Source: Nipponacmea schrenckii
Lineage: Eukaryota; Mollusca; Gastropoda; Lottiidae
DNA: 64,000 nt
NCBI GenBank assembly: GCA_030562195.1
Contig: CM060200.1
Span: forward strand, 39,963,084-40,027,083
Reading direction: 5' to 3'
The notes under the pieces were generated by a model, which searched no databases, was not told the DNA's origin, and saw nothing but the letters and a program-made list of their open reading frames with translations. The translations under genes were made by a program, and so were the position numbers. Of the stretch, positions 12,190 to 24,545 are shown in pieces. Each line of letters begins with the position of its first letter. Position 1 is the stretch's first letter.

Positions 12190-13045
12190 ATATGGGTCTA
12201 GTATTTTTGGTCTCTGTACTGGCCTTCTTTTTTGGTCTCTGCAATACCAGCCTAGTTTTTGGGTCTCTGCAGTACAGACCCATTTTTTTGGGTCTCTGCA
12301 GTACAGACCCCTGTTTTTGGGTCTCTGTAATACAAGTCTAGTTTTTGGATCTCTGCAATACAGGTCTAGTTTTTAGATCTCTGCAATACAGGTCTAGTTT
12401 TTGGATCTCTGCAATTCAGGTCTAGTGTTTTGGGATCTCTGCAATCCAGGTCTAGTGGTTTGGATATCTGCAATACAGGTCTAGTTTTTGGATCTCTGCA
12501 ATACAGGTTACTTTTTGGATCTCTGCGATCCAGGTCTAGTTTTTGAATCTCTGCAATACATGTATGGTTTTTGGGGTTTTTTTGATCTCTGCAATCCAGG
12601 CCTAGTTTTTGGGGTCTTGTCTCTGCAATCAAGGCCTAGTTTTTGGGGTCTTGTCTCTGCAATCCAGGTCTAGTTTTTGGTGTCTTGTCTCTGCAATCCA
12701 GGTCTAGTTTTTGGTGTCTTGTCTCTGCAATACAGGTCTAGTTTTTGGGGTCTTGTCTCTGCAATACAGGTCTAGTTATTGGGGTCTTGTCTCTGCAATA
12801 CAGGTCTAGTTTTGGGGTCTTGTCTCTGCAATCCAACCCTAGTTTTTGGGGTCTTGTTTCTGCAATACAGGTCTAGTTTTTGGGTCTCTTGCAATACAGT
12901 CTAGTTTTTGGTCTCTTCAATACAGGCTTGTTTTTGGGTCTCAGCAATACAGGTCTAATTTTTGGATCTCTGCAATACAGTTCTACTTTTTGTGTCTCTG
13001 CAATAAACGCCTGTGTTTTTGTGTCTCTGCGATACAGTTTTTTTT
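12190..13045 (+). repeat. ~28-40-bp minisatellite, about 25 copies
   Basis: The core is GGTCTAGTTTTTGGATCTCT followed by GCAATACA. In the middle of the array a longer subtype carries GGGGTCTTGTCTCTGCAAT. Open frames on both strands are translated repeat with differing unit lengths. Confidence 0.94.
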
Positions 13046-14629
13046 TTATCATATTTTCTTTGCACCTCGCAGTCTGAGATTCTTTATTAAGATAATAAAA
13101 TAATCACTAAAGCTTATATCAATAATACACAGTAAAATGTTGCCAAATAAATGTTATCAATGTAATAAGTGTGAAATGGGTGATTTTTATCAGGGAATTT
13201 TCATGCTCGATTGCTCACCCCTGTTTATCAGTCATCTTTTAAAAATCCATTCAAACATAGCTTCATTACTTTTATTGAGTAATATATCACGTTCAAATAG
13301 GAACAAATGTGTGATTTCTATATCTAAAGTAACATATCAGAATCAAAATATTGTGGTCGTCGACGATTATTATAGATATAGACTTCTATGTAAACCTCCA
13401 AAAATCCTTTTTCCTTACATTTCATTAAATATCCCCAAAAAAAATTTCTTAAAACAAAAACACAAAAAAATTTCATGTCCGACCAATTTTTAAAAAATTC
13501 AAAAAATTCAAACATATGGTATGAAACACCCCCCCCCCTCCAAAAATCCATTTTCTTATTTCAAGACAGCAGTATCTAATTCTTTGAGCTAGTTAAGATT
13601 TCAACTGAACAGAATATAAAACTTAATTATATTTCAATTTTCCATGATTAGGTTTAACAAAATGGCCAGTTCGATATTAAAAAAAAACAAAATGAGGTTT
13701 CAATATGTTTCAATAAAATATACTCCATGAAAAGTCAGAATAATTTAAAGTGGTTCAAATCAACGTTGTTTCTGAGTTTGTATTGATTGAGTGAAGACTT
13801 GATCGTAATTTACCTCAAATAATTGAATCCAATTACCGTCGTTGTGTGCACCCAGCCGTATGCTTGATGAAATTTGGACGGCGAAAATGGCATTGATTTC
13901 AACGATAGATCGCAATAAAGACAGGCTCTGATGGACTTTAGATTTTTCATTCCAACTTTGATTAAGTCGATTTGTCTGTCGATTTTATTACATTCTAAGA
14001 CATTCCGCAATCTATTTTCTTGTAAATTTATTTTTTGTTTTACGTAAAATGTCTCTTATAATACTGCCATTATATAAATGATTTAATTTTCGATACTTGA
14101 AGTTGAAGAATCCAGAATGATATATAACGATTATATTTTTCTAACGTTTGTTAGATATTTATAATATAATTGATAAATCAACAACGCAGACCAAATTATT
14201 TTTAACGGAATTGTTATTTAGGGAAATAAAGAATTATATACTGGTAAATGTTTATATTTTTATTGAAAATTGATTTGTATGGCTTTTAATACTCTGATTT
14301 TTTTGAGGATACTAAATATTTATATGTGTATATTGTAATTTCAGTAAATTAGGTTTTATTCTTTTTCTGAAGAAATCTCTGATTCACTATTACATACTTG
14401 TATTCATTTTGTATTCTGTTCTTGTAACAAAATATTATATTTAATTTTGGATATATTTAGGTAATTTCAATGAACGATTAGGAAAGTTATTACAAAATTT
14501 AAGACCACTGGTATAAAGATACTTGATTGTCAACCTTAATTTTATCCTTTGTAACAATTATTTTCATCGTATGTTTGGCCAAACATTTAGTAGGTACCTG
14601 ATTTAACAAAATGTTATCTTGATAATAAA
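13046..14629. other. Unassigned AT-rich DNA
   Basis: An open frame of 118 codons at 13137-13493 and its minus-strand shadow lack recognisable features or splice context. No array is visible. Confidence 0.5.
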
Positions 14630-15275
14630 ATGTTATTACAAGGTTTGGCCAAGGACCAGCTGGTAGAAAGGATCCTATGTGAACTAAATTGTTATCCTTG
14701 TGAAAATAGTCAATGCCAAGGTTTGGCCAAGGACCAGCTGGTAGAAAGGATCCTAACTAAGTTTTGTAACCTGAAGATTGGTTATCCAATTGTTACGAAA
14801 ATAGTCAATACCTAAGGTTTGCCAAGGACCAGCTGGTAGAAAGGATCCTACTGTGAACTGAAGTTGTTATCCTTGTAAAATATAGTCAATACAAAGGTTT
14901 GGCCAAGGACCAGCTGGTAGAAAGGATCACTAACTGTGAACCGAAATTGTTATCCTTGTAAAATATAGTCAATACCAAGAGGTTTGGCCAAGGACCAGCT
15001 GGTAGAAAGGATCACTAACTGTGAACCGAAATTGTTATCCTTGTAAAATATAGTCAATACCAAGGTTTGGCCAAGGACCAGCTGGTAGAAAGGATCACTA
15101 ACTGTGAACCAAATTGTTATCCTTGTAAAATATAGTCAATGCCAAGGTTTGACCAAGGACCAGCTGGTAGAAAGGATCACTAACTGTGAACCAAAATATG
15201 TTATCCTTGTGAAATATAGTCAATACCAAGAGGTTTGGCCAAGGACCAGCTGGTAGAAAGGATCCTTAACTGTGA
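14630..15275 (+). repeat. ~82-bp minisatellite, eight copies
   Basis: Units contain GGTTTGGCCAAGGACCAGCT then GGTAGAAAGGATC, ACTGTGAACCGAAATTGTTA and TCCTTGTAAAATATAGTCAA. The core includes the palindrome ACCAGCTGGT. One further copy sits at about 17028-17115 in a SINE-like context, and a diverged reverse copy lies at 45661-45725. Confidence 0.95.
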
Positions 15276-16975
15276 ACCTAAGTTATTATTATCATTATTA
15301 AATATTACTTTCTTTGTTATCTAAAGTTGATTTACAGGTTTGTCATCAATTTAAACAATCATACCTTAGTCTTTGAGACAAGGTGTTTTTTAGCTAAGTT
15401 AATCAGTAATATTGTTCACAGCTCACTGTCCAAATTAGAACCCTTTATCCATGTGTGTCTAGAATTATCTACATTTAAATTTTAAAATAATGATCTCTTT
15501 TTCTTGAAACTTTGCTATAATTTATATAGAAACGACGTATATAGAAAAAGAAACTGGATTCCTAGTTTCAGGCATTTTTGAGTGATTTTTGTGCATTTCA
15601 AGTATTCCTGAAGACTATTTACAATTATTATAGACCCAAATTATTAGAAAGTTTGAGGTATTTTTGAAGAGATTATGAATTTTATATGCTGCTCTAGTAT
15701 TTCTGAAGACTATTTACATATTTTCCAGGCCCAAATCAACCCCTGAAAAAGAGGAATATGTGTGTTTAGAAAAAAATCCCTAATCATTAAGAATAGACTG
15801 TTTGTTTGCCATTCATTAAAAGAAAACGATTAATTTATTCTACCGGTGTTCAAAATTAGTAGGAGGCGATCATTCTGTATTCCCGTCATGTCTGAAGGAA
15901 ATCGTGGTAATATTCCACCTGGAGGTTTTCCTGCATTTTTCTGATTTTTTATGGTCTAAAAGAAAACTTTATTCTTCTTACGAACAATTCATTTTATTAG
16001 TCGTGGGATTCAGACTTAGAAAATTTAATCATAATTTTGGTTTCTTTACAGTTTTAGGATTCTAGAACTGTATAAGGCAATATTTACAAAAAAATCTGTT
16101 GGGTTTTTTGGAGTTTTTATGTGGACGACACCATTTGATAATAATAGACCTTATTGAAGTTCAGCCACATTGAATCTAGGCTCATAGGCTTGTAATGTTA
16201 CAGTGTGTCTATTCTTCTTAGCTTAAACCTAATCATATTATTAAATTCACATTATTAATTAGTAAAGATACTTTCAGATGAAGTTGACCATCCCACATTT
16301 CTTAGACAGGACAGTTTTAAGCTAATTTTCTTGCTGTTGAGAAGACTTTTCTGAAATGCTCTACAAGTAAAGCTATACTTTATTTGGGATTATTTAAGTA
16401 ATTTGATTGGTCAATTTCTGAAATTTGATTTTGAATTCATCTTTTTAAACCAATCAGATTACATTTTCTATTATCGTCTTCATTATATCAAAATTAACAC
16501 TTTAGACCAGGCCCCCAAAATTCAGCCTGATGGATGAAAGGTTGAAAATGATATCAACTCGTAACATTTGATAGATCAAGTTTGGTAAAATGTAGTTAGA
16601 CTTGAAACATCAATCCGAATTCATTCACTTACTATTACCGTACATCCCCTAAATTCTGCCTTCCTTTCAAGTTAATAGTAATTTGATAGAGGGAGAAAAC
16701 AGAGATTAAACAACAAAGGGAACAAGATTAAATAAAGTGGATTAGGATAATCCAGCCTAATCCCAGTCAACCTGCCAGTTAATCTGCTGGTACAATAGAC
16801 TTTAACGCACCAACATATTGTGCCAGACTCACATTTTTGACATTTTTAAAATAACTTTGGTTGTTATGGACAGCAGAGTTTTATAGAAGCCAAGATTTTA
16901 AGATGTTTGCTTTAACAATTTTACCATCACTTGGGTGAAAGGTTCTTATATTTCTCCTCTATCTTCACTCATAAT
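15276..16975. other. Unassigned AT-rich DNA
   Basis: A two-copy repeat of about 97 bp (GAAGACTATTTACA near 15612 and 15706) is the only structure that I see. Confidence 0.5.
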
Positions 16976-17120
16976 TCCAGTCCACCCAGCTGTTAATGGG
17001 TACGGATAATCCGAGAAAGATCAATGCCAAGAGGTTTGGCCGAGGACCAGCTGGTAGAAAGGATCCTTGTCACGGTGGTCTTGTGAACCTAAGTTGTTAT
17101 CCTTGTAAAATATAGTTGTT
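16976..17120 (+). mobile_element. SINE-like segment carrying one 82-bp monomer
   Basis: TCCACCCAGCTGTTAATGGG precedes GGTACGGATAATCCGAGAAA and then a lone copy of the 14.6-kb monomer (GGCCGAGGACCAGCTGGTAG...). The CACCCAGCTGTTAATGGGTA phrase is of a type often seen in tRNA-derived SINEs of invertebrates, which is recalled family knowledge. No A or B box was resolved here, so the class is tentative. Confidence 0.35.
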
Positions 17121-19734
17121 TCTTTCTTTTTGTCTTTTATTCATTTTCAATCTTGCCTCCAAAGATTATTCAGCCGAATTTCGTTGTTTGAAACCAAGTT
17201 AGTCATTGCAGTGTCTCTTTTTGCATATCGAAGCTGTTTTATTTATGTGAAGGATTCAATCATAATTTACAACTTTAAGAATTCTTTAAACTCATAACTC
17301 TTTCTTGTTTATCTATTTATTCAACCACTTTCTACCCACAATCCTAAAAATTGACGACCCCCCCAAACTAGCTCGTTAAATCAGATGTAAATATTGAATA
17401 TCAAAGATGAAAGAGAGAAATTATTGACGTTAAAATAATTATGGTAACATATAGGTCTCTCTTTCTCCGTCCTCAATGGTTAATAAATTGGCGTGGAATC
17501 GGAATAAAGATTGAAGAAGATAAATATGATGAGGTTTGAGTAGACCACATCAAAGATTTCATTAACGTCGTTATTATAATCAATCAGCTAGCTACAGCCT
17601 GATTCAGTACCACTCAAACACAGTCATCTTGCATATGAAACTTGTGTAATAGAATAAATATTCCCTCTTGTATCCTACGCCTAAAGATGTCCAAAATATT
17701 TAAATTTTTTTAATTGGCCAATAATTAGTAATTTTAGTGAAAATATGATCATGTAGAGATTGTATTCTTTAGCCATGGCACCTGGTAAACCTAACTGATG
17801 AATAGGTTAAGGGTTAAAGGTTGACAGCTTGTCAATTAGTCTAATAATGACCATAGAAAGAGGACTGAAGTTCAGAATTGTGAGTTTTTATTTGAGCATT
17901 GACAAGCTTTCATCCCAGTAACCAACTTAAAATTCAGATTAACCAAAAACAGCTCAATATAAATTCACAATAGCCACGAGTCCAATATTTGAAGTCCATT
18001 ATTGATCTCAATTTTGGACTCCTGGCCATGTGTCTCTGTCATTTTGTCCGATATTTGTCCACAGACTTCAAACAGTGATGTCACAACTGTATTTCAAATA
18101 TTCTTATTAACCAAGTTTAAGAATTTAAATTTTATGTCCATTTTAAGAAGTAGTGTTCCTTTTTATTTCAATTCATATTTCAAGTAATAATTTTTAATCA
18201 TTTTGAATTTTAATCAATTTAAAGACAATTTAAAACTAATCAAATACTCATCAATAATAATAATAATTTAGTTATTCATAAATAATATTAAACCCTTGAT
18301 ACAGAAAACAGTCGAGTCAGACAGCATCAAGCTATCATTTAAAATAGAAACAGTTGAATCTTCCCTCAAGCTTTTTCTTGTCTGATCATTCCGTTCGAAA
18401 TCCAATAACGAGCTTAAATTAAATACAACTATTCACTGGTGATTACTTAACGAACCTCTCTCGTAAAGCAGCCATATTGTTTCATTCAAAATATTTGTCC
18501 TCGTAATCAAATTTCCTTTACATTGATTGGTCAATTCATTGTGTGTACATGTAATCGTGTAATTTGATTGGATTATTTGGTTCGTTGACCGAAACTGGCT
18601 CATTAAGTCCTAAATCAAACAATCATATCTTTGAACTGGTCACTTCTGTCAGATATTGATCATATTGATCTGTTTTATTTGCCGTGAAATCGATGTTTTG
18701 ATTAATAATTAATCTGATTAACTTTTAAAATATAGAATTGAGAAACCTGTGGTACCAATTTCTAATTTATTACATTGTTTGGTGACCTTCCATGAGTCTG
18801 CTATCTTTATTTTGTCAAGTCACCCAGCCGGGTGATCTTTGAGACCTAAACCTAAAATGGTAGCCCAAGTTTTCAGGGAAATTGGTATGCAGATCAGACT
18901 GTTGAGATTTGAGGGTTCAAGTTGTGTTTAAACAATTAATGTTGTTATAATAGAAATGAAATTGTTGATAAGTTTGAAGATTTATAATTGGTCACAGATT
19001 TTTTTAGAAAAACTTTGCAAAAATTTTCCTTTTTTCACTCAAATTGGCCTTGGAAATCATATTTTATTGGTAAACATTAATTTAAAATAAAAAGTAATTG
19101 TGCTAAAAAGTATTCTTCAAATACAATGATGAGAGTATAAAGTGGTGTCCTTTGTATGGACATACCCAATAGTAGGTTATTGAAAACATGTACACTTTCA
19201 ATACTCCTGGCTTTTCTATTAGGGACTGTTCATTTCAGCGGTTTTTACAGGATGGGTAAGCGGGATAAGGCATAAAGCTGATCAAAATTAATTCAAAATT
19301 TCCTCCTCAATTGAATCTGAATGAAGAGTATAAAGAAAGTGAAGAGAGTTAAAATCATCGCGAAAAAATCTGAAAAGATCTTGATAGTATCAATCTGGAC
19401 ATAATGAAAAGAAAACAGAGAAGAATTACCTCAATACCGGGGTAAATTACCATATTCTTGCATGTATGGACTACAAAATGAGCGTCTGCTTGCGACATTG
19501 TTTGTTAATCTTTAATTATCAAAATATGGCAATTTATCATCGCCATCATATCCTCCATAAAAACTAGCCAACTTATGGAAATTGATGTTTCTTTTATGAA
19601 ATTGGTACTTGGCTTTGAAAAGATGGTTTCAATACAAGGTTTTTATATGAGTAGATTGATATTGGAGCGTTATGAATATGATTTGAAGAGGCGATGACAA
19701 ATAAATTGAAAAGATTTTGTACTAATAGAAATCA
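17121..19734. other. Unassigned AT-rich DNA
   Basis: There is no array, transposon end or coding exon that I can support. The 61-codon frame at 18002 has no features. Confidence 0.5.
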
Positions 19735-20290
19735 CAGTCAGATTAGTGAAAGCTGCCATTGTGTCAAGTAGAGTTCTTTAGCATAAATTAACCAAGTATC
19801 AACGATCATGTTGGAGTACTTTTTTTTAGAGAATTTAGTCATTCTAATCACAGAAAACTGACATTATGCCAAGTAGAGGTCTCTGTGCCTTTTGACATCC
19901 ATGTTAGATTTTGTATGAAGAGAGTTTAGTCATTCTAATCACAGAAAACTGACATTATGCCAAGTAGAGGTCTCTGTGCCTTTTGACATCCATGTTAGAT
20001 TTTGTATGTAGAGAGTTTAGTCATTCTTATCACAGAAAACTGACATTATGCCAAGTAGAGGTCTCTGTGCCTTTTGACATCCATGTTAGATTTTGTATGT
20101 AAAGAGTTTAGTCATTCTGATCACAGAAAACTGACATTATGCCAAGTAGAATTCTCTGTGCCTTTTGACATCCATTGTACTGAAAGAGTTTAGTCATTCC
20201 GATCACAGAAATCTGACATAATGTCAAGTAAAATTCTCTGACTTTAAGCATTCATTGAAAATTTTACATGATTTATCACTCGGACCACAG
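19735..20290 (+). repeat. ~91-bp tandem repeat, about five to six copies
   Basis: Units share AGTTTAGTCATTCTAATCAC, then AGAAAACTGACATTATGCCA and AGTAGAGGTCTCTGTGCCTT. The three central copies are nearly identical and the outer ones are diverged and shortened, the usual pattern of expansion from the middle. Confidence 0.93.
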
Positions 20291-20924
20291 ACAACTGTGA
20301 AGGCATGGCACAAAAATAAGTTTCTTATAAAGAGACATGAAGTGAACCCACAAAGTCTTTCTGACTTGACCCCCTGGTAGCATTTCAAAATTTATTTCAT
20401 TCATTAGGCTAATTAGTTACAGAACCAGTAGTTTTTTTTTTTAATTAATTAACCTAACAAGGTATGGAGAATTCAAATATCAATTAGGTTCGTCATAACG
20501 CTGTCAATTTAGCCAATAAAAACAGTCGATACATTTTAACCTGGCTTGATAATTCCCATGATGCTTATTCAATGTACGATGTTTGGAATGTTTCTGTCGA
20601 GGGAAATATTAACGTTGGCGTACCAGAATGGTCATTAAGTTAACTAGAAAGAATGAAAATATCTTCGTTAGGCTGTTTGTTAACAATTGTCTCTAATTTT
20701 ATCATTTTTTAAGTGTAGAACTTGAAGTAATATTTCGTTTCTAATCTTTTTGCTTTTCTCTGCCCCTTATTATCCATCATTGAGTGGGGAGGGGTGGATG
20801 TGGAGGTGACAAGTCATGGTAGTCTTATGTTTCTACTCACATAATTGAAATACAATTTGCTTCTTATTATAAATTCTAGGGGTACAGTTTTCTTGAGTAT
20901 ATAAAATTGTAAGGTTGTTGTGTG
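20291..20924. other. Unassigned DNA
   Basis: Only a short match to the dispersed tail (TTAGTTACAGAACCAGTAG near 20412) is recognised. Confidence 0.45.
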
Positions 20925-21360
20925 TTGATGACTAGGCTACAGTCGTTTTTTATTCCCATTTATGCATAACTGGCAAACCCAATACTTACAGAGTTTACAA
21001 ACTCCTTTAGTTTAAATTAAAGTTAAAAAGCTTTGTTCAGAAACTATCAGACATGTGTACCTTCTTCTGTTTCAATGTTCTAAATCACAACCAGTCGTTT
21101 TTGAACACCAGTTATACATGAATGGCAAACACAATACTTACAACCTTGCCCCAGGTTTAAAAACTTAAAAACTTTCTCCATTATTTTTTTTGAAAGTAAA
21201 CAGCTATATTCAGAAAAACAATCAGGTACATTTACCTAAGATCACCACCAATCATTTTTGAACACCAGTTATACATGACTGGCAAACACAATACTTACAA
21301 CCCTGTCATGAGTTTGAAAAACTTCCTCCATTATTTTATTTGAAGGTAAAAAGTTGTGTT
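20925..21360 (+). repeat. ~157-bp tandem repeat, three diverged copies
   Basis: TTTTTGAACACCAGTTATAC, then ATGACTGGCAAACACAATAC and TTACAACC, occur near 21095 and 21253, with a diverged form near 20944. Each is followed by a related AAAACTTCCTCCATTATTTT segment. Confidence 0.8.
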
Positions 21361-21554
21361 GAGAATAACGAGTTTATTTTAAGTTTGAATTAATATGAGA
21401 TTGGAATGAACCTTAGAATAATATTTATTATAAAAATAATCAACAACCCCTACTGAGACAGTGATCATTATCACTGGACGTTTTAAACTCTGGTAGTCTT
21501 TATCATCCAGACTGAACAAGGACAGGGTGCATTACAACCTAACACCTTTTTAGT

Positions 21555-21775
21555 TTAAACCATTTTATTGTAAATTTTCATTTAAAGGGCAGTATACAAA
21601 ATATATATTATTAAAGATTTGACTATTACTATGTTTGATTTTTGATTTACCCATGTTAGTTACCTTAGAAATATTTTAGGGTTTGATTTACAATATTTTT
21701 AATACTTCATACCTTGTCAGTTTAAAACAGTTTTATTGTAAATTTTCACTTAAGGGACAGTTTGCAAAATAAGGG
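21555..21775 (+). repeat. Two-copy repeat, ~160 bp apart
   Basis: TTTTATTGTAAATTTTCATT, then TAAAGGGCAGT, at about 21563 recurs as TTTTATTGTAAATTTTCACTTAAGGGACAGT at about 21731. Confidence 0.7.
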
Positions 21776-21792
21776 AACATTGCACTCCCTTG

Positions 21793-22070
21793 AAAATTTT
21801 TTTATACGCCCTTGTCCGTCTGTCTGTCCGTCGGTCCGTCAACATTTGTTGTAGACACTTTAGAAGCTACAATTTTATTTGGATCTTAATGAAACTTGCG
21901 CATTGGAATTGATAAGACGGCGGTTAAGTTTGATTTTGAGTTTTTGAGTTTTGGCCCTGGACTTCAATATTCAGTTAATGATTTTTGAGTTATTGCTCAA
22001 TTTATTATTCAAATTCAATGCTGCCTGTGGGCGTATGTTACCTTGCCTGGCAAGCTATCTTTATAGTGTT
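21793..22070 (+). mobile_element. Dispersed non-autonomous element (short copy)
   Basis: It starts near TTTATACGCCCTTGTCCGTC with CTGTCTGTCCGT microrepeats, passes through TTTGTTGTAGACAC..AGAAGCTACAATTT and GAATTGATAAGACGGCGGT, and ends TGGGCGTATGTTACCTTGCC TGGCAAGCTATCTT. The ends ATACGCCC and GGGCGTAT are inverted. A longer relative with the same head, core and tail is at 38925-39725. No coding capacity is present, so it is MITE-like. Sequences opening TATACGCCCGTC plus CCGTCCGT are common mollusc repeats, which is recalled knowledge not verified here. Confidence 0.65.
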
Positions 22071-22076
22071 CAATCA

Positions 22077-22336
22077 TTAAAGGGGCCCAGGCTTGATTTT
22101 TAGGGGTCGTTTTCCGTTTTCCAATTATTTTTGGCGGCAGAAAAACAAGTCGTACATTTCTTAAGATCACATTATGCATTTTTCAAACACGGATAATTAT
22201 GGATACACATGGATTTGAAGGCTCAAATTTCAAAGGTAAGCTCTGTAGACTATTTCTGATTAGCTAACCAAAAGATTTCATGTGTTTGAGACTGTCAGAT
22301 GATTGTCCGAAACAAATAAAGCCTGGGCCCCTTTAA
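22077..22336. mobile_element. 260-bp MITE with perfect 18-bp inverted termini and TTAA ends
   Basis: The left end is TTAAAGGGGCCCAGGCTT (22077-22094), and the right end at 22319-22336 is its exact reverse complement. TTAA at both outer edges fits a piggyBac-type TTAA target duplication, although TTAA could also be part of the inverted repeat. The interior has no open frame of note. It lies six bases downstream of the preceding element's tail. Confidence 0.85.
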
Positions 22337-22394
22337 ACACCATTTACAGTAATCAATACGTCCCTACATATGAAGGCTGGCTATGGGCCTGATC

Positions 22395-22685
22395 TGAAGT
22401 CCTGTTATTGTAAACATGTCCCATACTTGTATGATAATATTAATAAAACCAGGAATATATTTATCTGGGGTTAGACATGACTGGCAAATTCTAGCAATTT
22501 AACATTCCTGTTATTGAAAATATGTCCAATACTGGCAGCCAAATGTCATATTTATAAAACCAGTAATATATTTTTCTGGGACCAAACATGACTGGCAAAT
22601 TCTAGCAACTTAAAGTTCCTGTTGTAACCATGTCCCATACTTGTATGATAATATAAATAAAACCAGGAATGTATTTTTGCCGTCT
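22395..22685 (+). repeat. ~113-bp tandem repeat, ~2.6 copies
   Basis: CATACTTGTATGATAATATT then AATAAAACCAGGAATATATT and ACATGACTGGCAAATTCTAG recur with modifications near 22424, 22530 and 22638. Confidence 0.8.
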
Positions 22686-22861
22686 GGTGTTGTGAAGGTT
22701 ATGTTGAAAGCAGGACACGTTAATTTCCTCCAGATGACCAATCTTGTTTTTAATCTTTCATCAATCTAATCATTGGTCAAGACTTTATTATTTTAACCAA
22801 TTGTATCTTGTTCGTTATTCCGTAGATTAATTTGTATCGTCTTGTTTTTGTTTATTTTATA

Positions 22862-22875
22862 CCAGTAGGGGGCAG
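22862..22875 (+). promoter_or_regulatory. Perfect match to CTCF core motif (+)
   Basis: CCAGTAGGGGGCAG fits all 14 positions of the consensus CCASYAGRKGGCRS. The site is outside tandem repeats. A second perfect match on the opposite strand lies 3.7 kb away at 26619. Function in this organism is inferred only. Confidence 0.45.
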
Positions 22876-23091
22876 CAGTAGGTTGTCAGCCATGTTTTCG
22901 CGTCTTGTTTTTGTTTCCGGAGTAAATTGTTAACCTTGTACTATTATTTTGTTCTGTCTGTGGATTTTAACTGATCATCTGGAAATACTTTGTTTAAGAT
23001 ATTTCTCTCAAAGTCTTCAGATCTTCTGAGAAGCTAAGAATCACATCAGAGAATGTCAGACAATCTGACTTGTATCAAAGCAATACTTCTT

Positions 23092-23262
23092 TTTAGAATG
23101 GACATCAAATTTTAGAATTTTTAACTTGGACAATAAGAGTAGATATACCTGCTGCCATAAATAACATAACAGAATCATTATATAATCTGATAAATTATAA
23201 AACTTAGTAAATAAAAATACAATTGATTATTGAAAAACGCTTAATAAATTGATTATTGAATG
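23092..23262 (+). mobile_element. Dispersed element monomer (TTAGAATGGACAT family)
   Basis: TTTAGAATGGACATCAAATT, then AACTTGGACAATAAGAGTAG, CTGCTGCCATAAATAACATA and ATTATTGAAAAACGCTTAAT. Related copies form the fold-back element at 40628-41290, a fragment at 61480-61565 (minus), and seed the 41-bp array at 50136-50940. Confidence 0.6.
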
Positions 23263-23274
23263 ATTGTTTTGGCA

Positions 23275-23400
23275 GAGTAACATTTTCTCCTCCCACTCTT
23301 CCTACCCTCCCCTTCCACTCTTCCTACCCTCCCCTTCCACTCTTTTTACCCTCCCCTTCCACTCTTCCTACCCTCCCCTTCCACTCTTCCTACTCTCTAT
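23275..23400 (+). repeat. ~21-bp pyrimidine repeat, about six copies
   Basis: Units of the type CCACTCTTCCTACCCTCCCCTT sit just upstream of the larger array and share its C/T strand bias. Confidence 0.9.
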
Positions 23401-23439
23401 ACTAGACCCACAATTGTCCTCTCCCACCCTTTCACCACT

Positions 23440-24545
23440 CTGTCTTGAACTAGGATTATATCTATCTCAGTTCCCTTTACGAGACCTATCATTGTCAACA
23501 ACCCCCTCCTCTACTCCTATCACTCTTCCCAACCTTCCCTTCTTCTTGAACTAGGATTATATCTGTCTCAGTTGCCTTTACGAGACCTATCATTGTCAAC
23601 AATAACCCCCCCCCCCCCCCACCTCTATTCCTATCACTCTTCCCAACCTTCCCTTCTTCTTGAACTAGGATTATATCTATCTCAGTTCCCTTTACGAGAC
23701 CTATCATTGTCAACAACCCCCTCCTCTACTCCTATCACTCTTCCCACCCTTCCCTTCTTCTTGAACACAGATTATATCTATCTCAGTTCCTTTACGAGAC
23801 CTATCATTGTCAACAACCCCCCTCCTCTACTCCTATCACTCTTCCCACCCTTCCCTTCTTCTTGAACAAAGATTATATCTATCTCAGTTCCCTTTACGAG
23901 ACCTATCATTGTCAACAACCCCCCTCCTCTACTCCTATCACTCTTCCCATCCTTCCCTTCTTCTTGAACTAGGATTATATCTATCTAAGTTCCCTTTACG
24001 AGACCTATCATTGTCAACAATACCCCCTCCTCTACTCCTATCACTCTTCCCCCCCTTTCCCCTTTCTTCTTGAACTAGGATTATATCTATCTCAGTTGCC
24101 TTTACGAGACCTATCATTGTCAAAAACCCCCCTCCCCCCTACTCCTATCACTCTTCCCATCCTTTCCTTCTTCTTGAACTAGGATTATATCTATCTCAGT
24201 TCCCTTTACGAGACCTATCATTGTCAACAACCCCCCCCCTCCTCTACTCCTATCACTCTTCCCACCCTTCCCTTCTTCTTGAACTAGGATTATATTTTCC
24301 AGTTCCCTTTACGAGACCTATCATTGTCAACGACCCCCCTCCTCTACTCCTATCACTCTTCCCAACCTTCCCTTCTTCTTGAACTAGGATTATATCTATC
24401 TCAGTTCCCTTTACGAGACCTATCATTGTCAACAACCCCCCTCCTCTACTCCTATCACTCTTCCCCAAACCCTTCCCTTCTTCTTGAACAAAGGATTATA
24501 TCTGTCTCAGTTCCCTTTATGAGACCTATCGTTGTTTCTCAATTA
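23440..24545 (+). repeat. ~103-bp C/T-rich minisatellite, about 11 copies
   Basis: Units contain TTGAACTAGGATTATATCTA, then TCTCAGTTCCCTTTACGAGA, CCTATCATTGTCAACAA, a variable poly-C run, and TCCTCTACTCCTATCACTCT. CCTATCATTGTCAAC recurs at about 23489, 23587, 23701, 23798, 23903, 24006, 24109, 24217, 24317 and 24420. The poly-C run varies from about 4 to 15 (C15 at 23606-23620). All open frames here are translated repeat. Confidence 0.96.

Noticed and set aside
22893..22934. Short frame starting ATGTTTTCGCGTC as a signal-peptide exon
   Set aside because: It is only 13 codons before a stop, and the possible donor GTAAAT is weak and in the wrong phase for the exon at 33533.
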